Shown: positions 24,660-34,729, counted from the first letter of the stretch. The stretch: 64,000 nucleotides of DNA from Bacteroidales bacterium (GCA_017649855.1 JAGCGA010000038.1:1-64000); one strand, 5' to 3'. Notes: generated by a model not told the origin, from the letters alone. Numbers and translations are program-made.

Positions 24660-25505
24660 ATGAAATACCTTGAAATACGACTGACCATCACCCCTGCCGA
24701 CCCGTGGAAGGAGATCTTCACCTCCATGATGGGCGACATCGGCTGCGACAGCTTTATGGATGGTGAGGACGAAGAGACCTTGTTGTGCTACATCCCTGCC
24801 CACGACTATGACGAGGCAGCCCTGAAGGAGGTGGTGGAGAACCACGGTTTTCCAGACGTGAAGGTGACTTACGAAGTACAGGAGATGCCTGACATCAACT
24901 GGAATGCCGAGTGGGAAGCCAACTACCAGCCGGTGATGATTGCGAATCGCTGCTATATCCGGGCGCCCTTTCATCCGGCCCGTCCCGATGCGGACTACGA
25001 GATCGTGATCGAGCCCAAGATGTCGTTCGGCACGGCGCACCACGCCACCACGGCGCAGATGATCGAGTATGTGCTGGAGACGGAGATGCAGGGCAAGAAG
25101 GTCCTGGACATGGGTTCCGGCACTGGCGTATTGGCCATCCTCGCCAAGATGCGCGGCGCCACGGAGGTGACTGCCATCGACAATGACGAATGGGCTTACC
25201 GCAACGGCCTGGAGAATGTGGCCCACAACCACTGCGAGGACATCAAAGTCCTCCTGGGCGACGCCTCCCTGCTGGGTGACACCGTCTATGACGTTATCCT
25301 GGCCAATATCAACCGCAACATCCTGCTGCAAGATATCCCGACCTACGTTCGTTGTCTCAAACCAGGAGGGCTGCTCTTCATGAGCGGCTTCTATGAAGAT
25401 CCTGACCTGGCCATCATCCGCCAATGCTGCGAGGAACATCAATTGCAATATGTGTCCCACAAGGTACGAGACCGTTGGGTGGCTGTCCAATTTTCAAAAA
25501 TCTGA
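24660..25505 (+). CDS. prmA: Ribosomal protein L11 methyltransferase
   Basis: The protein is 281 residues. An N-terminal substrate-recognition domain (about 1-95, with INWNAEWEANYQPV) precedes a Rossmann methyltransferase domain with the SAM motif VLDMGSGTGVLAI, the acidic residue in AIDNDEWA, and motif ILANINRNIL (the N-[I/P]-N variation at PrmA active sites). FGTAHHATT is characteristic of PrmA. It trimethylates ribosomal protein L11. Only 2 bases separate it from the next gene, so it is in the same operon as the large exported protein. Confidence 0.93.
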   Translation: MKYLEIRLTITPADPWKEIFTSMMGDIGCDSFMDGEDEETLLCYIPAHDYDEAALKEVVENHGFPDVKVTYEVQEMPDINWNAEWEANYQPVMIANRCYIRAPFHPARPDADYEIVIEPKMSFGTAHHATTAQMIEYVLETEMQGKKVLDMGSGTGVLAILAKMRGATEVTAIDNDEWAYRNGLENVAHNHCEDIKVLLGDASLLGDTVYDVILANINRNILLQDIPTYVRCLKPGGLLFMSGFYEDPDLAIIRQCCEEHQLQYVSHKVRDRWVAVQFSKI

Positions 25506-25507
25506 CT

Positions 25508-28500
25508 ATGAAAAGAATCATATTGATCATCTTGATGCTGTGTACAACTATCGGTGGTTATGCACAGCGTTTTACCCGTTTCTCCAACGATCCTGCCAAA
25601 ACGGTTGAGGAGATGAAGGAGATGCTCGCCACCGTGCCCAAGGATCGTCAGAAGGAGGCTAAAGACCTTCTGGACTACTTCACGGCCATGTGGGAGCAAA
25701 ATCTGATGTATGATGCTCAGATGGCCTTCATCGAGGAGGCTAACCAGATGCTGAAGCATAAATTCCGTCCCTTTCCTCACTTTGAAGCCTATATCCACAC
25801 TTACAAAGCATTTGCCTTGAGTGACTTTGCCGATGAGACGGAGACGTGGCTCAAAATCTCTGAGTATCACGCCACGCACGGAGTGACGCAATACCAAAAG
25901 AAGATGAAACTCTATGAAGACCTCTTCACGCGCTATGTGCTTAATACCGAAGACAATGTGTGGTGGCAGGCCGACGCCATGCCCTCCAAGATGGGCTTTG
26001 ACGAGGAACCCTACTTTGATTTTGATAACATCGTCCTGACGGGTCACTCCAACCAAGACAGTTTGGAAGTCTTGGATGTGGCGGGTCGTTATTATCCAGC
26101 CCAGCTGAAGTTCAAGGCGAAAAAGGGCGTGGTCTATTGGACTCGCGCTGGATTGAGTGACGATGTGAAGGCTGAGCTGAAGGATTTCACGGTGGACACC
26201 CGCTTCTCCCAGCTCTCTGCCGATAATGTCACCTTCTATTATCCCGATCTGTTCTCCGCTCCCATCAAAGGACATCTGGAGGAGAAGGCAGTGCTGGCCA
26301 CCACGGAGGAGAAGGCCACCTATCCCCGTTTCACCAGCTACGACAAGACTATGTCCATCCCGTCGTTATATCCCAATGTGGACTATATCGGCGGTTTTGA
26401 CTTGCGTGGTGCCTCCATCTATGGCACCTCCTCCGGCGACACGCTGGCCAACGTCATCATCCGCCGCGATGGGAAGATCATTATCCGGGCGGCTTCGCAG
26501 AGTTTTCTCATCAAACCCACCAACCTGCTGGCGGAGGATGCGCATGTCAGCATCTATATCGAGGAGGACTCCATCTATCATCCATCGGCTAACTTCAAGT
26601 ATGACAATGACAACCAGGAGTTGCTTATCTCGCGTCCCAAGCAGGGTGTGGGCCGCTCCCCCTTCTTCGACTCCTATCACAAACTGGATATCACCATCGA
26701 GTCCATCCACTGGAACACTAACGATGAACGAATAGAATTCAAGCCTATTGTCGGCAACACCAGTCAGCAGACCGCTATCTTCGAGTCTCAGAACTATTTC
26801 GATATAAGTGTGATGCATGAGATTGAAGGCTACAACAAGGAGAACCCTCTCTACACACTCTGGGAGCTTTTCAACTCTGCCGGCTATGAGGATGTGACCA
26901 TTGAGGATGTCATCCGCTGGTTCCGAAAGCCCCCGTTGGATATCAAGGCTTTGGTCATTGACCTTGCCGCGCGTGGTTTTGTGGAGTATGACGTCATCAA
27001 CAACCGTATCCACTACCGTAGCAAGATCGCCCAATATCTGAACAACCAGATCAAGAAAAAAGACTACGACTATATCCGACTTGAATCCAAGACCCACTAT
27101 GCCTCCTTGGACCTCCTCACTAACGACCTGAAAATCACCGGTTGTGAGTTCTTCGTACTCAGCGACCCCCAGATTGTAAACGTTTATCCGATGGATGAGG
27201 TGGTCACTGTGAAGAAAAACCGAAACATGGTTTTCTCCGGACGCGTTATCGGCGGCCTCTTCGATTTTGTTACCCACAACTGCCAATTCGACTATGATCG
27301 TTTTCTGGTCGATATGGACATCATCGATACGCTGATCATGTATGTGGAGGACAAAGATGGTCCCATGGACATGTATGGCGACTACAAGTTGCAACGTGTC
27401 AAGAGTCAGATAGAGGAGCTGTCGGGTGTGTTGTATGTGGATGTGCCTGGCAACAAGTCCGGCATGACCGACTACCCCGACTATCCCATCTTTGAGGCGC
27501 GCAAAGGCGGCAAGGTCTTCTATGACAAGCCCGAGATTCTGGGTGGTGTCTATGACCGTAACCGTTTCTTCTATTCCGTCAATGAATTCCGGATTGTCAA
27601 TCTTGACAACTTCGAGATAGACTCCATGAAGTTTACCGGGAAGTTGGTCTCCGGAGGTATATTCCCAGACATTCATGAGCCGTTGCAGGTGCAGAAAGAT
27701 TTCTCTTTGGGTATTCGTCACCAGACTGGTGGTTTGCCCATGTATGGCACCAAGGGCAGCTATGCTGGTGGCATCACGCTTACACACGAAGGTTTGCGTG
27801 GCAAGGGAACCATAGACTATATCACTTCGCACACCATCTCTGACAGTCTGGTCTTCTATCTGGACTCCACCAATGGTGCTGCCAATAATCATGTGGTCGA
27901 TGAGCAGATGTCCGGCGTGGAGTTTCCACCCGCCTCCTTAGAAGATGGCTATCTCCATTGGGAGCCCTATCAGGACCAGATGTTTGTGCATACTTTGGAA
28001 AAACCGATGGCCGTATTTCGCGAGGCTGAGTTGGTGGGCAACTCCAAGATCACCCCGAATGGCATGTTCGGCACGGGCATCGTCAAGTTCAACCGCGCAG
28101 ACATCACTTCCCGCCTCTTCGCCTTCCAGCATCACGAACTGATGGCCGACACCTCCGACCTGCAGATCTATGACTTGAGCAAGAACAAGGACAATATTGC
28201 CTTCTCCACCCGTAACTATAAATCTCATGTGGACTTTGAAACCCGTAAAGGTAACTTCAAGGCCAACGGTCAAGCATCGGAAATCTTCTTCGTGAAGAAT
28301 GAGATCAAGGGTGTTGCCTCCGAATTTGACTGGGATCCCATTGATTCCACCAAGCTCCGCTTCAAGTGGGAAGATCCATACAAAGATGTGGATATCGACA
28401 ATACCGACATCAAGGAGTTGGTGGACATGCATAGTGAAGGTAACGAGTTGTATGCTTCCGACCCTTCGATAGGCTATCGTTTTAATGCGCTCAGTGCCGA

Positions 28501-29989
28501 GTTCGACTTCACCAAGAATGTCATCTATGCGCATGGTGTGCGCTATATCAATGTGGGCGATGCGGCTGTAACCCCTCAAGGCGGTGATGTCATCATCCGG
28601 GAGAAAGCCGACATGGATCGTCTGCCCAAGTCGCGACTGTTGGCTGGACGCGAGAACAAGTATCATGAGTTCTACGATTGCGATATCAAGATCCGCACCG
28701 CCACTCGTATGTATGGTAATGGCTACTATGACTATGTGGATGAAAACCAACGGGTGCAGCAACTCTATTTTGACACCCTGTTTTATGTCACCAAAGAGAC
28801 CTATGGTGAGGCCAAGATCCCGATTGACAAGTATTTCCAATTCAGCGATCAGTTTGCCTTTGACGGACGCGCCGAATTGCATAGCACTCAGCCGTTCCTC
28901 TCTTATTTCGGTGGTGTGGAAATTCGGACTGGCTGTGACACTTTGAAGCATGCCCGCCTCAAGATTCTCCAACAGGTGGATCCCAACAATATCATGATAG
29001 AGGTCCATGACCGCTCCAAGGATATGGATGAACGCAAGGCGGTGGTGGCTATCGCCTCCTCCAATAAGACGGGCCGCATCTATACTGCCTTTGGTACTGC
29101 CAAAGATGAATTCAATGATGCTGAATACATCAACGTGTTCGGCTATATCAAATATGACAAAGAGTCTCGTGAGTTCGTCGCGGCCTCCGCGGAAAAACTG
29201 GAAGACCGTGAAGTCCCCGGCAATATCATCACCCTTAACACGGACAACTGCATTGCCACCGGTGTGGGTGAGATTGATATGGGTGCCAAGTTGGGCCGTG
29301 TGGACTTCATCACCAACGGTACTATTGTCAACTATATGATGGCCGACTCTGCCGAGATGCACCTCACCACCTCCATCGATTTCTTCTTCAGTGATGAGTC
29401 GATGAAGCAGATGAACAAGATGCTGGATAACTCCACCTCCATGGATTTTGTGGATATCTCGGAAGATGAAGCTTTCGATCAGTCGTTGAAGACCATCTTG
29501 GGTAGAGAAGAGTATCAGCGATTCACCCACAACTTGGCCTTGGGCAACACCAGCCGACATCTGCCTGCCGCCTTGCAGGTGAAGTTTTTGTTCTCCAATA
29601 TCTTCTTTGAATGGGACAAAGAGCAGCATACCTTCAAGTCACAGCGCGTGTTGCCACTCATCATCTGCGGTTCCAAGCAGGTGTTCAAGATGGTGCCGGG
29701 CCGTATTGTGATTGAGAAGAAAGGCTCCCGTAATAAGTTGTATCTCTATTTTGAATTTGACGACCAGTTCTATTATTTCCAGTTTGACAACAACACGGTT
29801 TCGGCCTATTCTTCTGACAAGAGCTTCAATGAAGGCATCAGCAAGATCAAGCCGAAGAACAGATCGCTGGCTCCAGAGAATGGTTTGCCCTCCTTCACTT
29901 ACAAATTGGGCAATAGAGGTTGGAAGAATAAATTTGTAAAGAACTATTTTATGCCTGAAGAGGAGGAGATTGAGGATGATGGAGAATAG
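25508..29989 (+). CDS. Very large exported protein of unknown function (1493 residues)
   Basis: ATG 25508 gives a signal peptide (MKRIILIILMLCTTIGGYAQ). The mature protein, about 1470 residues, is mixed helix and beta near the start (KTVEEMKEML..., about 30-150), then largely beta-rich without cysteine pairs or repeats obvious by eye. The end is an acidic tail (EEEEIEDDGE). I recognise no enzyme motif. It has the look of the long, poorly described exported proteins conserved in Bacteroidota, but I cannot name a family. It is embedded between prmA (2 bases) and DAHP synthase (14-base overlap), so it is translated from a housekeeping operon. Confidence 0.75.
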   Translation: MKRIILIILMLCTTIGGYAQRFTRFSNDPAKTVEEMKEMLATVPKDRQKEAKDLLDYFTAMWEQNLMYDAQMAFIEEANQMLKHKFRPFPHFEAYIHTYKAFALSDFADETETWLKISEYHATHGVTQYQKKMKLYEDLFTRYVLNTEDNVWWQADAMPSKMGFDEEPYFDFDNIVLTGHSNQDSLEVLDVAGRYYPAQLKFKAKKGVVYWTRAGLSDDVKAELKDFTVDTRFSQLSADNVTFYYPDLFSAPIKGHLEEKAVLATTEEKATYPRFTSYDKTMSIPSLYPNVDYIGGFDLRGASIYGTSSGDTLANVIIRRDGKIIIRAASQSFLIKPTNLLAEDAHVSIYIEEDSIYHPSANFKYDNDNQELLISRPKQGVGRSPFFDSYHKLDITIESIHWNTNDERIEFKPIVGNTSQQTAIFESQNYFDISVMHEIEGYNKENPLYTLWELFNSAGYEDVTIEDVIRWFRKPPLDIKALVIDLAARGFVEYDVINNRIHYRSKIAQYLNNQIKKKDYDYIRLESKTHYASLDLLTNDLKITGCEFFVLSDPQIVNVYPMDEVVTVKKNRNMVFSGRVIGGLFDFVTHNCQFDYDRFLVDMDIIDTLIMYVEDKDGPMDMYGDYKLQRVKSQIEELSGVLYVDVPGNKSGMTDYPDYPIFEARKGGKVFYDKPEILGGVYDRNRFFYSVNEFRIVNLDNFEIDSMKFTGKLVSGGIFPDIHEPLQVQKDFSLGIRHQTGGLPMYGTKGSYAGGITLTHEGLRGKGTIDYITSHTISDSLVFYLDSTNGAANNHVVDEQMSGVEFPPASLEDGYLHWEPYQDQMFVHTLEKPMAVFREAELVGNSKITPNGMFGTGIVKFNRADITSRLFAFQHHELMADTSDLQIYDLSKNKDNIAFSTRNYKSHVDFETRKGNFKANGQASEIFFVKNEIKGVASEFDWDPIDSTKLRFKWEDPYKDVDIDNTDIKELVDMHSEGNELYASDPSIGYRFNALSAEFDFTKNVIYAHGVRYINVGDAAVTPQGGDVIIREKADMDRLPKSRLLAGRENKYHEFYDCDIKIRTATRMYGNGYYDYVDENQRVQQLYFDTLFYVTKETYGEAKIPIDKYFQFSDQFAFDGRAELHSTQPFLSYFGGVEIRTGCDTLKHARLKILQQVDPNNIMIEVHDRSKDMDERKAVVAIASSNKTGRIYTAFGTAKDEFNDAEYINVFGYIKYDKESREFVAASAEKLEDREVPGNIITLNTDNCIATGVGEIDMGAKLGRVDFITNGTIVNYMMADSAEMHLTTSIDFFFSDESMKQMNKMLDNSTSMDFVDISEDEAFDQSLKTILGREEYQRFTHNLALGNTSRHLPAALQVKFLFSNIFFEWDKEQHTFKSQRVLPLIICGSKQVFKMVPGRIVIEKKGSRNKLYLYFEFDDQFYYFQFDNNTVSAYSSDKSFNEGISKIKPKNRSLAPENGLPSFTYKLGNRGWKNKFVKNYFMPEEEEIEDDGE

Positions 29990-31040
29990 TCAGGGACAGA
30001 AGCCGATATGGATAGCGGGGCCGTGTGCTGTAGAGAGTGAGGAGCAGGTTTGGGCCACTGCGCGGCAGCTCTATGAGGAGGTGCGGCGTTACGGACTATG
30101 TCTGGACTTTTTCCGGGCGGGCGTTTGGAAACCCCGCAGTCACCCTGACAGTTTTCCCGGGTTGGGAGAGCAGGCATTGCCATGGCTGGCGGAGATCCAG
30201 TCCGAACTGGGATTTCAAGTATGTGTGGAGGTGCTGAATCCGGAGCACGTCGTCCTCTGCGAACAATATGGCATTAGGACTGTCTGGATTGGAGCCCGCA
30301 CAGGCGTCAACCCCGTAGAAGTGCAAAAGCTTGCCGATGCGATGAGCCACAAACCCTTCACTGTGCTGGTCAAGAACCCACTCGTGGCGGATCTGAAACT
30401 CTGGATAGGCAATATAGAGCGCTTCCTGCAGGCGGGCGTCCACCAGGTGATGGCCGTGCATCGCGGCTTCCCCGACAACAAGGAGAATGTGTTGCGCAAT
30501 GCTCCCTGCTGGGAGATCCCGATCGCCCTCAAAGTCCATTACCCTGAGATTCCTATCCTCTGTGATCCCTCTCATCTCTGTGGGCAGACCACCTATATCC
30601 CGCAGATGGCCCAGATAGCCCTGACCTATGGCTTTGACGGTCTGATGACGGAATGCCATGCTGACCCACAAAACGCCCTGAGTGATGCTGCCCAGCAGCT
30701 CACCCCAGCCCAATGGGCAACCATGGCATCTCAACTCAAGTATCCCACCAACGCCCCCGACCGGGAACTTGTCCGCCAACGTGCCCTGCTCGAAAATGTG
30801 GACCATCAGCTGAGCCAACTGCTATGGCAACGGATGCAGATCGTGGACGAGATCGCCCGCATCAAGAGAGAACACCTCCTCCCCGTGGTGCAACCCCAAC
30901 AATGGCAAAAGGTGGTGGAACGCTATCACCAACCCGAGCAAGATGTGCTGTATCGTCGTTTCCTCGACCAATTTCTGCCCCTGTTGCACCAATACTCTGT
31001 TTTACGACAACAAGACGACAAACCACACCTTGAATCATAA
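29976..31040 (+). CDS. Bifunctional DAHP synthase/chorismate mutase
   Basis: The protein is 354 residues from ATG 29976 (ATG 29979 is nearly equivalent); an AGGAGGAG ribosome-binding site at 29961 fits either. The first 255 residues form a type I beta/KDPS-like DAHP synthase (IAGPCAVESEEQ, FFRAGVWKPR, ILCDPSHLCG, DGLMTECHADPQNAL). The last 90 form an AroQ-type chorismate mutase (LLENVDHQLSQLLWQRMQIV, DEIARIKRE). It makes DAHP from PEP and erythrose-4-phosphate and converts chorismate to prephenate. Fusion allows feedback control through the mutase domain in known relatives. The gene overlaps the preceding large gene by 14 bases and is 5 bases before the processing protease. Confidence 0.93.
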   Translation: MMENSQGQKPIWIAGPCAVESEEQVWATARQLYEEVRRYGLCLDFFRAGVWKPRSHPDSFPGLGEQALPWLAEIQSELGFQVCVEVLNPEHVVLCEQYGIRTVWIGARTGVNPVEVQKLADAMSHKPFTVLVKNPLVADLKLWIGNIERFLQAGVHQVMAVHRGFPDNKENVLRNAPCWEIPIALKVHYPEIPILCDPSHLCGQTTYIPQMAQIALTYGFDGLMTECHADPQNALSDAAQQLTPAQWATMASQLKYPTNAPDRELVRQRALLENVDHQLSQLLWQRMQIVDEIARIKREHLLPVVQPQQWQKVVERYHQPEQDVLYRRFLDQFLPLLHQYSVLRQQDDKPHLES

Positions 31041-31045
31041 CCATC

Positions 31046-32635
31046 ATGAATACCGATAGATATAATCGTTGGATGCTATTCTTCTACCTGCTCATCGCCT
31101 TTTTGCTGGGCATGACAGTAGCTGTTAACTTTTTAAACTCCCGAAAAGCCGTCACCCGAAATTCCCATCTTCAAAAATTGAATGATGTGCTGAACTATAT
31201 TGATCGGTATTACGTGGATTCTATCGATGTGGACTCCCTCTATGATGTCTCCATCAACACCATTCTGCAAAATCTGGATCCTCATTCTTCCTATTCCACT
31301 GCCGAAGACAATAAGCTGATGATGGAATCCTTGGAAGGCTCCTTCGAGGGTGTGGGTATTCAGTTTAACATCATGAACGACACACTGATGGTCATCAATA
31401 CTGTGGTGGGAGGACCTTCTGAGAAGGCAGGCATTCGGGCCGGTGACCGTATGATCTCGGTCGATGGAAACTCTATCATCGGCATCACGAATGAAAAAGC
31501 TTATAAGCTGTTGCGTGGAAAGAAGGGAACCAAAGTCAAGGTGGGCATTTTGCGTCCAGGATTTGACGAGACCTATACCTATGAGATCAAACGTGATGTG
31601 ATCCCTATCTACACGGTGGATACCTATTTCATGATGGATGCGCAGACCGGCTACATCAAAATCAACGAGTTTGGCAGCACTACCGTCGAAGAGTTCCAAA
31701 AAGCGATCAGGAAACTCAAAAATGCGGGAATGAAAGCCATGATATTGGACTTGCGAGGCAACGCGGGTGGTTTCCTGGATGCTGCTGTGGGCGTGTGCGA
31801 TGAATTATTGTCCAACAAACAGGAGATCGTTTCCATAGAAGGACTCAACGTGCGTCCTGAAGTGATCAATGCGACCCGGAGAGGAGATTTTGAAAAAGGC
31901 AAGGTGGTAGTGCTGATCGATGATTATAGCGCTTCTGCTTCCGAGATTGTAGCAGGTGCTGTCCAAGACAATGACCGCGGCCTCGTCGTGGGGCGCCGTT
32001 CGTTTGGCAAAGGACTGGTGCAACGGCAGTTTGAGTTGGGAGACAATTCCACCATCCGTCTGACGACTGCGCGCTACCATACGCCTAGTGGCCGCTGTAT
32101 CCAGCGCGACTACAAAAAAGGGACGGAAGCCTATTATGAGGAGATCATCAATAGGCTGGTCAATGGGGAGATGGAGACTGTGGACAGCATCAAACTCGAC
32201 TCCACCCAGATCTTCAAGACGGTCGGCGGGCGCACTGTCTATGGCGGCGGTGGCATCATGCCCGACTACTTCGTGCCATTGCAATATTCCGACACCAAAA
32301 GCGGCTTTTATGCTGTCTCTAACACGGCTGCTCCGGTGCAATATGCTTTCCATTATGCCAACGAACACAAGGCATCGCTTTTGAAGCAGTATCCAGACGC
32401 TAAAACTTTCTGTGCCAAGATGTCCGTGTCGGACGCGCAAGTTCAAGAACTGCTACAGTATTATAAAAAGCTGACGAAAAAAGATCCTCCTACTCTCAAC
32501 GGGGAGTCTAAAAAAGAGTTAAAAGTGTGGATAAAGGCCCTCATCGGGCGCAACCTTTTCGGCGATGAAGCCTACTATCGCACCATCAACACCACGGATC
32601 CGGTGGTGCTGAAAGCGTTGCAAGCACTGAAATAA
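31046..32635 (+). CDS. C-terminal processing peptidase (S41)
   Basis: The protein is 529 residues. A single N-terminal membrane segment (about 10-30) anchors it, followed by a short helical region, a PDZ domain (about 90-170; GVGIQFNIMNDTLMVI, GGPSEKAGI) and the S41 catalytic domain with Ser in YSASASEIVAG and Lys in SFGKGLVQRQF, giving the Ser-Lys dyad. The C-terminal 100 residues carry charged helices. CtpA/Prc proteases cut membrane and periplasmic proteins at their C-termini. It is 5 bases after the DAHP synthase gene in the same operon. Confidence 0.93.
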   Translation: MNTDRYNRWMLFFYLLIAFLLGMTVAVNFLNSRKAVTRNSHLQKLNDVLNYIDRYYVDSIDVDSLYDVSINTILQNLDPHSSYSTAEDNKLMMESLEGSFEGVGIQFNIMNDTLMVINTVVGGPSEKAGIRAGDRMISVDGNSIIGITNEKAYKLLRGKKGTKVKVGILRPGFDETYTYEIKRDVIPIYTVDTYFMMDAQTGYIKINEFGSTTVEEFQKAIRKLKNAGMKAMILDLRGNAGGFLDAAVGVCDELLSNKQEIVSIEGLNVRPEVINATRRGDFEKGKVVVLIDDYSASASEIVAGAVQDNDRGLVVGRRSFGKGLVQRQFELGDNSTIRLTTARYHTPSGRCIQRDYKKGTEAYYEEIINRLVNGEMETVDSIKLDSTQIFKTVGGRTVYGGGGIMPDYFVPLQYSDTKSGFYAVSNTAAPVQYAFHYANEHKASLLKQYPDAKTFCAKMSVSDAQVQELLQYYKKLTKKDPPTLNGESKKELKVWIKALIGRNLFGDEAYYRTINTTDPVVLKALQALK

Positions 32636-32708
32636 GTTGTCAGTTTGAAGGGAGTTATGAAATTCTTAGGGTGGGCTATAGTCACAGTTCAACGTCAAGG
32701 TTGACAGG

Positions 32709-32757
32709 CCAACGGCCAATAGCTAATAGCTAACGGCTAATAGCTATTGGCTATCCT
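32709..32757. repeat. TAGCTATTGGC hairpin between convergent genes
   Basis: GCCAATAGCTA (32715-32725) pairs perfectly with TAGCTATTGGC (32741-32751); between them the same words repeat in tandem (GCTAATAGCTAACGGCTAA). It lies between the stops of the processing peptidase and hutI and may end transcription from both sides. Related to 12723-12765. Confidence 0.65.
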
Positions 32758-32762
32758 CCCGA

Positions 32763-34016
32763 TTACTGCTCTTTCCCGTTCAAGAAGTAGCGTTCAATCT
32801 TGTTGCTACCGAAGGCGTAGTTCATGAAATAGACCGTATCCATCGGTTTGGTGATGAAGAAGTTGGCTCTTTTGCCTTTGGTGATGGAGCCCACCGTTTC
32901 GTGCTCGCCTAACGCGTAGGCTGTGTTGATGGTGGTGGCATTGATGATCTCCTCAGGCAGCATCTTGTACATGATGGAACCCATAGCCACTACCAGCTGC
33001 ATGTTGCCGGAAGGACAGGAGCCTGGGTTGAAGTCGGAAGCCAGTGCCACCGGCAGGCCGGCGTCCATCATCTTGCGGGCGGGGGCGCACACCATGCCCA
33101 GGAAGAAGGCTGCACCGGGCAAGATCGTGGGCATCGTCTCACTGCCCAACAGAGCGGCAATCTCTGCATCTCCCGTATACTCCAGATGGTCCACGGACAG
33201 GGCATTGTATTTGACACCCACCTGGATACCACCGGAGTAGTCCAACTCGTTGGCGTGGATCTTGGGTCTCAAACCATACTTGATGCCCTGCATCAGCATC
33301 CGCTCGGTCTGCTCCACCGTAAAGAATCCCTTGTCACAGAAAACATCGATAAAGTCGGCCAGCTCCTCCGCTGCCACCATGGGGATCATCTCGTTGATGA
33401 TGAGGTCCACATAAGCATCGGGGTCCTGTTTGTACTCGGCCGGCACGGCATGGGCGCCCAGGAAGTTGGCCTTGATGAGCATCGGTGACTTCTCTTTAAG
33501 GCGGCGGATGACGCGCAGCATCTTGAGCTCGTCCTCCGTGGAGAGTCCGTAGCCGCTCTTGATTTCGACGGCTCCGGTGCCGTAAGAGGCCATCTCCTCC
33601 AGCCGTTGCCAGGCCTGGTCGTAGAGCTCCTCCTCCGAGCTTTCGTGCAACCGCTTGGCGGAGTTCAGGATGCCACCGCCACGCTTGGCAATCTCCTCAT
33701 AGCTGAGCCCTTTGATTTTGTCGATGTATTCCACCTCGCGACTGCCGGCATAGACAATATGAGTGTGTGAGTCACAAAATGAAGGGAACACCATGCGTCC
33801 CGTAGCATCTATTTTCTGTAATGGTTCTTTTATTTTCGCCAAAGAGGAGCGGTCGAGATCCTCCATCCGGCCGAAGTCCTTGATGGTATCGCCCACCGTC
33901 AGAAGGTAGGCGTTCTCTATAATGGGCAGATGTTGCATCTCCTTGCCTGCGCGGAAGACGATCTTGCGAGACTCGGCCTGCACTAATTGCTTGATGTTGG
34001 TCACTAATATTGCCAT
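32763..34016 (-). CDS. hutI: Imidazolonepropionase
   Basis: The protein is 417 residues, typical for HutI. Metal-ligand signature SFCDSHTHIVYAGSRE (HxH, near residue 74), substrate-site VEIKSGYGLSTEDELKMLRV, later His (GAHAVP), HANELDYSGG and the Asp in ASDFNPGSCPS all match. It hydrolyses 4-imidazolone-5-propanoate to N-formimino-L-glutamate in histidine breakdown. No other hut gene is near. It is transcribed toward the hairpin at 32709, with superoxide dismutase 33 bases upstream on the same strand. Confidence 0.95.
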   Translation of the reverse strand: MAILVTNIKQLVQAESRKIVFRAGKEMQHLPIIENAYLLTVGDTIKDFGRMEDLDRSSLAKIKEPLQKIDATGRMVFPSFCDSHTHIVYAGSREVEYIDKIKGLSYEEIAKRGGGILNSAKRLHESSEEELYDQAWQRLEEMASYGTGAVEIKSGYGLSTEDELKMLRVIRRLKEKSPMLIKANFLGAHAVPAEYKQDPDAYVDLIINEMIPMVAAEELADFIDVFCDKGFFTVEQTERMLMQGIKYGLRPKIHANELDYSGGIQVGVKYNALSVDHLEYTGDAEIAALLGSETMPTILPGAAFFLGMVCAPARKMMDAGLPVALASDFNPGSCPSGNMQLVVAMGSIMYKMLPEEIINATTINTAYALGEHETVGSITKGKRANFFITKPMDTVYFMNYAFGSNKIERYFLNGKEQ

Positions 34017-34048
34017 AATGCGAAATTGAGTTTTTTTAAGATAGATGA

Positions 34049-34636
34049 TTATTTTTCAAAACGGGCGGCCACCACTGCCCAGTTGACAATGGCCCAGAGG
34101 GCTTTAAGATGGTCGGGGCGGCGATTCTGGTAGTCGAGATAATAAGCATGCTCCCACACGTCAAAGGTGAGCAGCGGGGTCAGACCTTTCTGGATGGGGT
34201 TGGCGGCGTTGGCTTCCTGGGTGATGACCAGCTTGCCTTCCTGGTCAACGGAGAGCCACACCCAACCAGAGCCGAAGAGCCCCGCACCCTTCTTCACAAA
34301 CTCTTCTTGGAAAGCTTCAAAAGAGCCGAAAGCCTCATCTATGGCTTTGGCCAAGGCGCCGGTAGGCTTGTTATCCTCCTTCGGTGCCATGAACTGGCCG
34401 AAGTAGAGGTTGTGGTTCAGGATCTGTCCGGCATTGTTCAACATGCCTCCCTCAGCACTCATCACAATCTCTTCCAGCGTCTTGTTCTCAAAAGGGGTCC
34501 CCTCTATGGCGCCGTTGAGGTTGTTGACGTATGCTTGCAGGTGCTTGCCATGATGGAAACCGATGGTCTCGCGGCTGATGATAGGCTCCAATGCTTCGGG
34601 AGCGTATGGTAATGTCATTAAATCAAATTTTGCCAT
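34049..34636 (-). CDS. sodB: Superoxide dismutase (Fe/Mn)
   Basis: The protein is 195 residues. Metal ligands are visible: His in IGFHHGKHLQAYV, His in NHNLYFGQF, Asp and His in DVWEHAYYLDYQN. GSGWVWLSVD is the usual core. It dismutates superoxide in the cytoplasm. The metal choice (Fe, Mn or cambialistic) cannot be read confidently. The start at 34636 follows a -7 box at 34672-34679. Confidence 0.95.
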   Translation of the reverse strand: MAKFDLMTLPYAPEALEPIISRETIGFHHGKHLQAYVNNLNGAIEGTPFENKTLEEIVMSAEGGMLNNAGQILNHNLYFGQFMAPKEDNKPTGALAKAIDEAFGSFEAFQEEFVKKGAGLFGSGWVWLSVDQEGKLVITQEANAANPIQKGLTPLLTFDVWEHAYYLDYQNRRPDHLKALWAIVNWAVVAARFEK

Positions 34637-34671
34637 TGTTCTGTGTTTTGTTTGAATGAATAATGAAAGCG

Positions 34672-34679
34672 CAAAAATA
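34672..34679 (-). promoter_or_regulatory. -7 box of the superoxide dismutase gene
   Basis: Minus-strand TATTTTTG, 35 bases before the sod start. Confidence 0.5.
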
Positions 34680-34721
34680 GCAAATTAAAGGTCATCAGAT
34701 GCTAGCAATGGTAATAATTTC

Positions 34722-34729
34722 TATTTTTG
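34722..34729 (+). promoter_or_regulatory. -7 box of the glycan locus
   Basis: TATTTTTG 48 bases before ATG 34778. An earlier in-frame TTG codon at 34727 lies inside this box, which supports the later start. Confidence 0.55.

Noticed and set aside
26366-29629. Long minus-strand frames opposite the 1493-residue gene
   Set aside because: Shadows; the plus strand has a signal peptide and consistent codon use.
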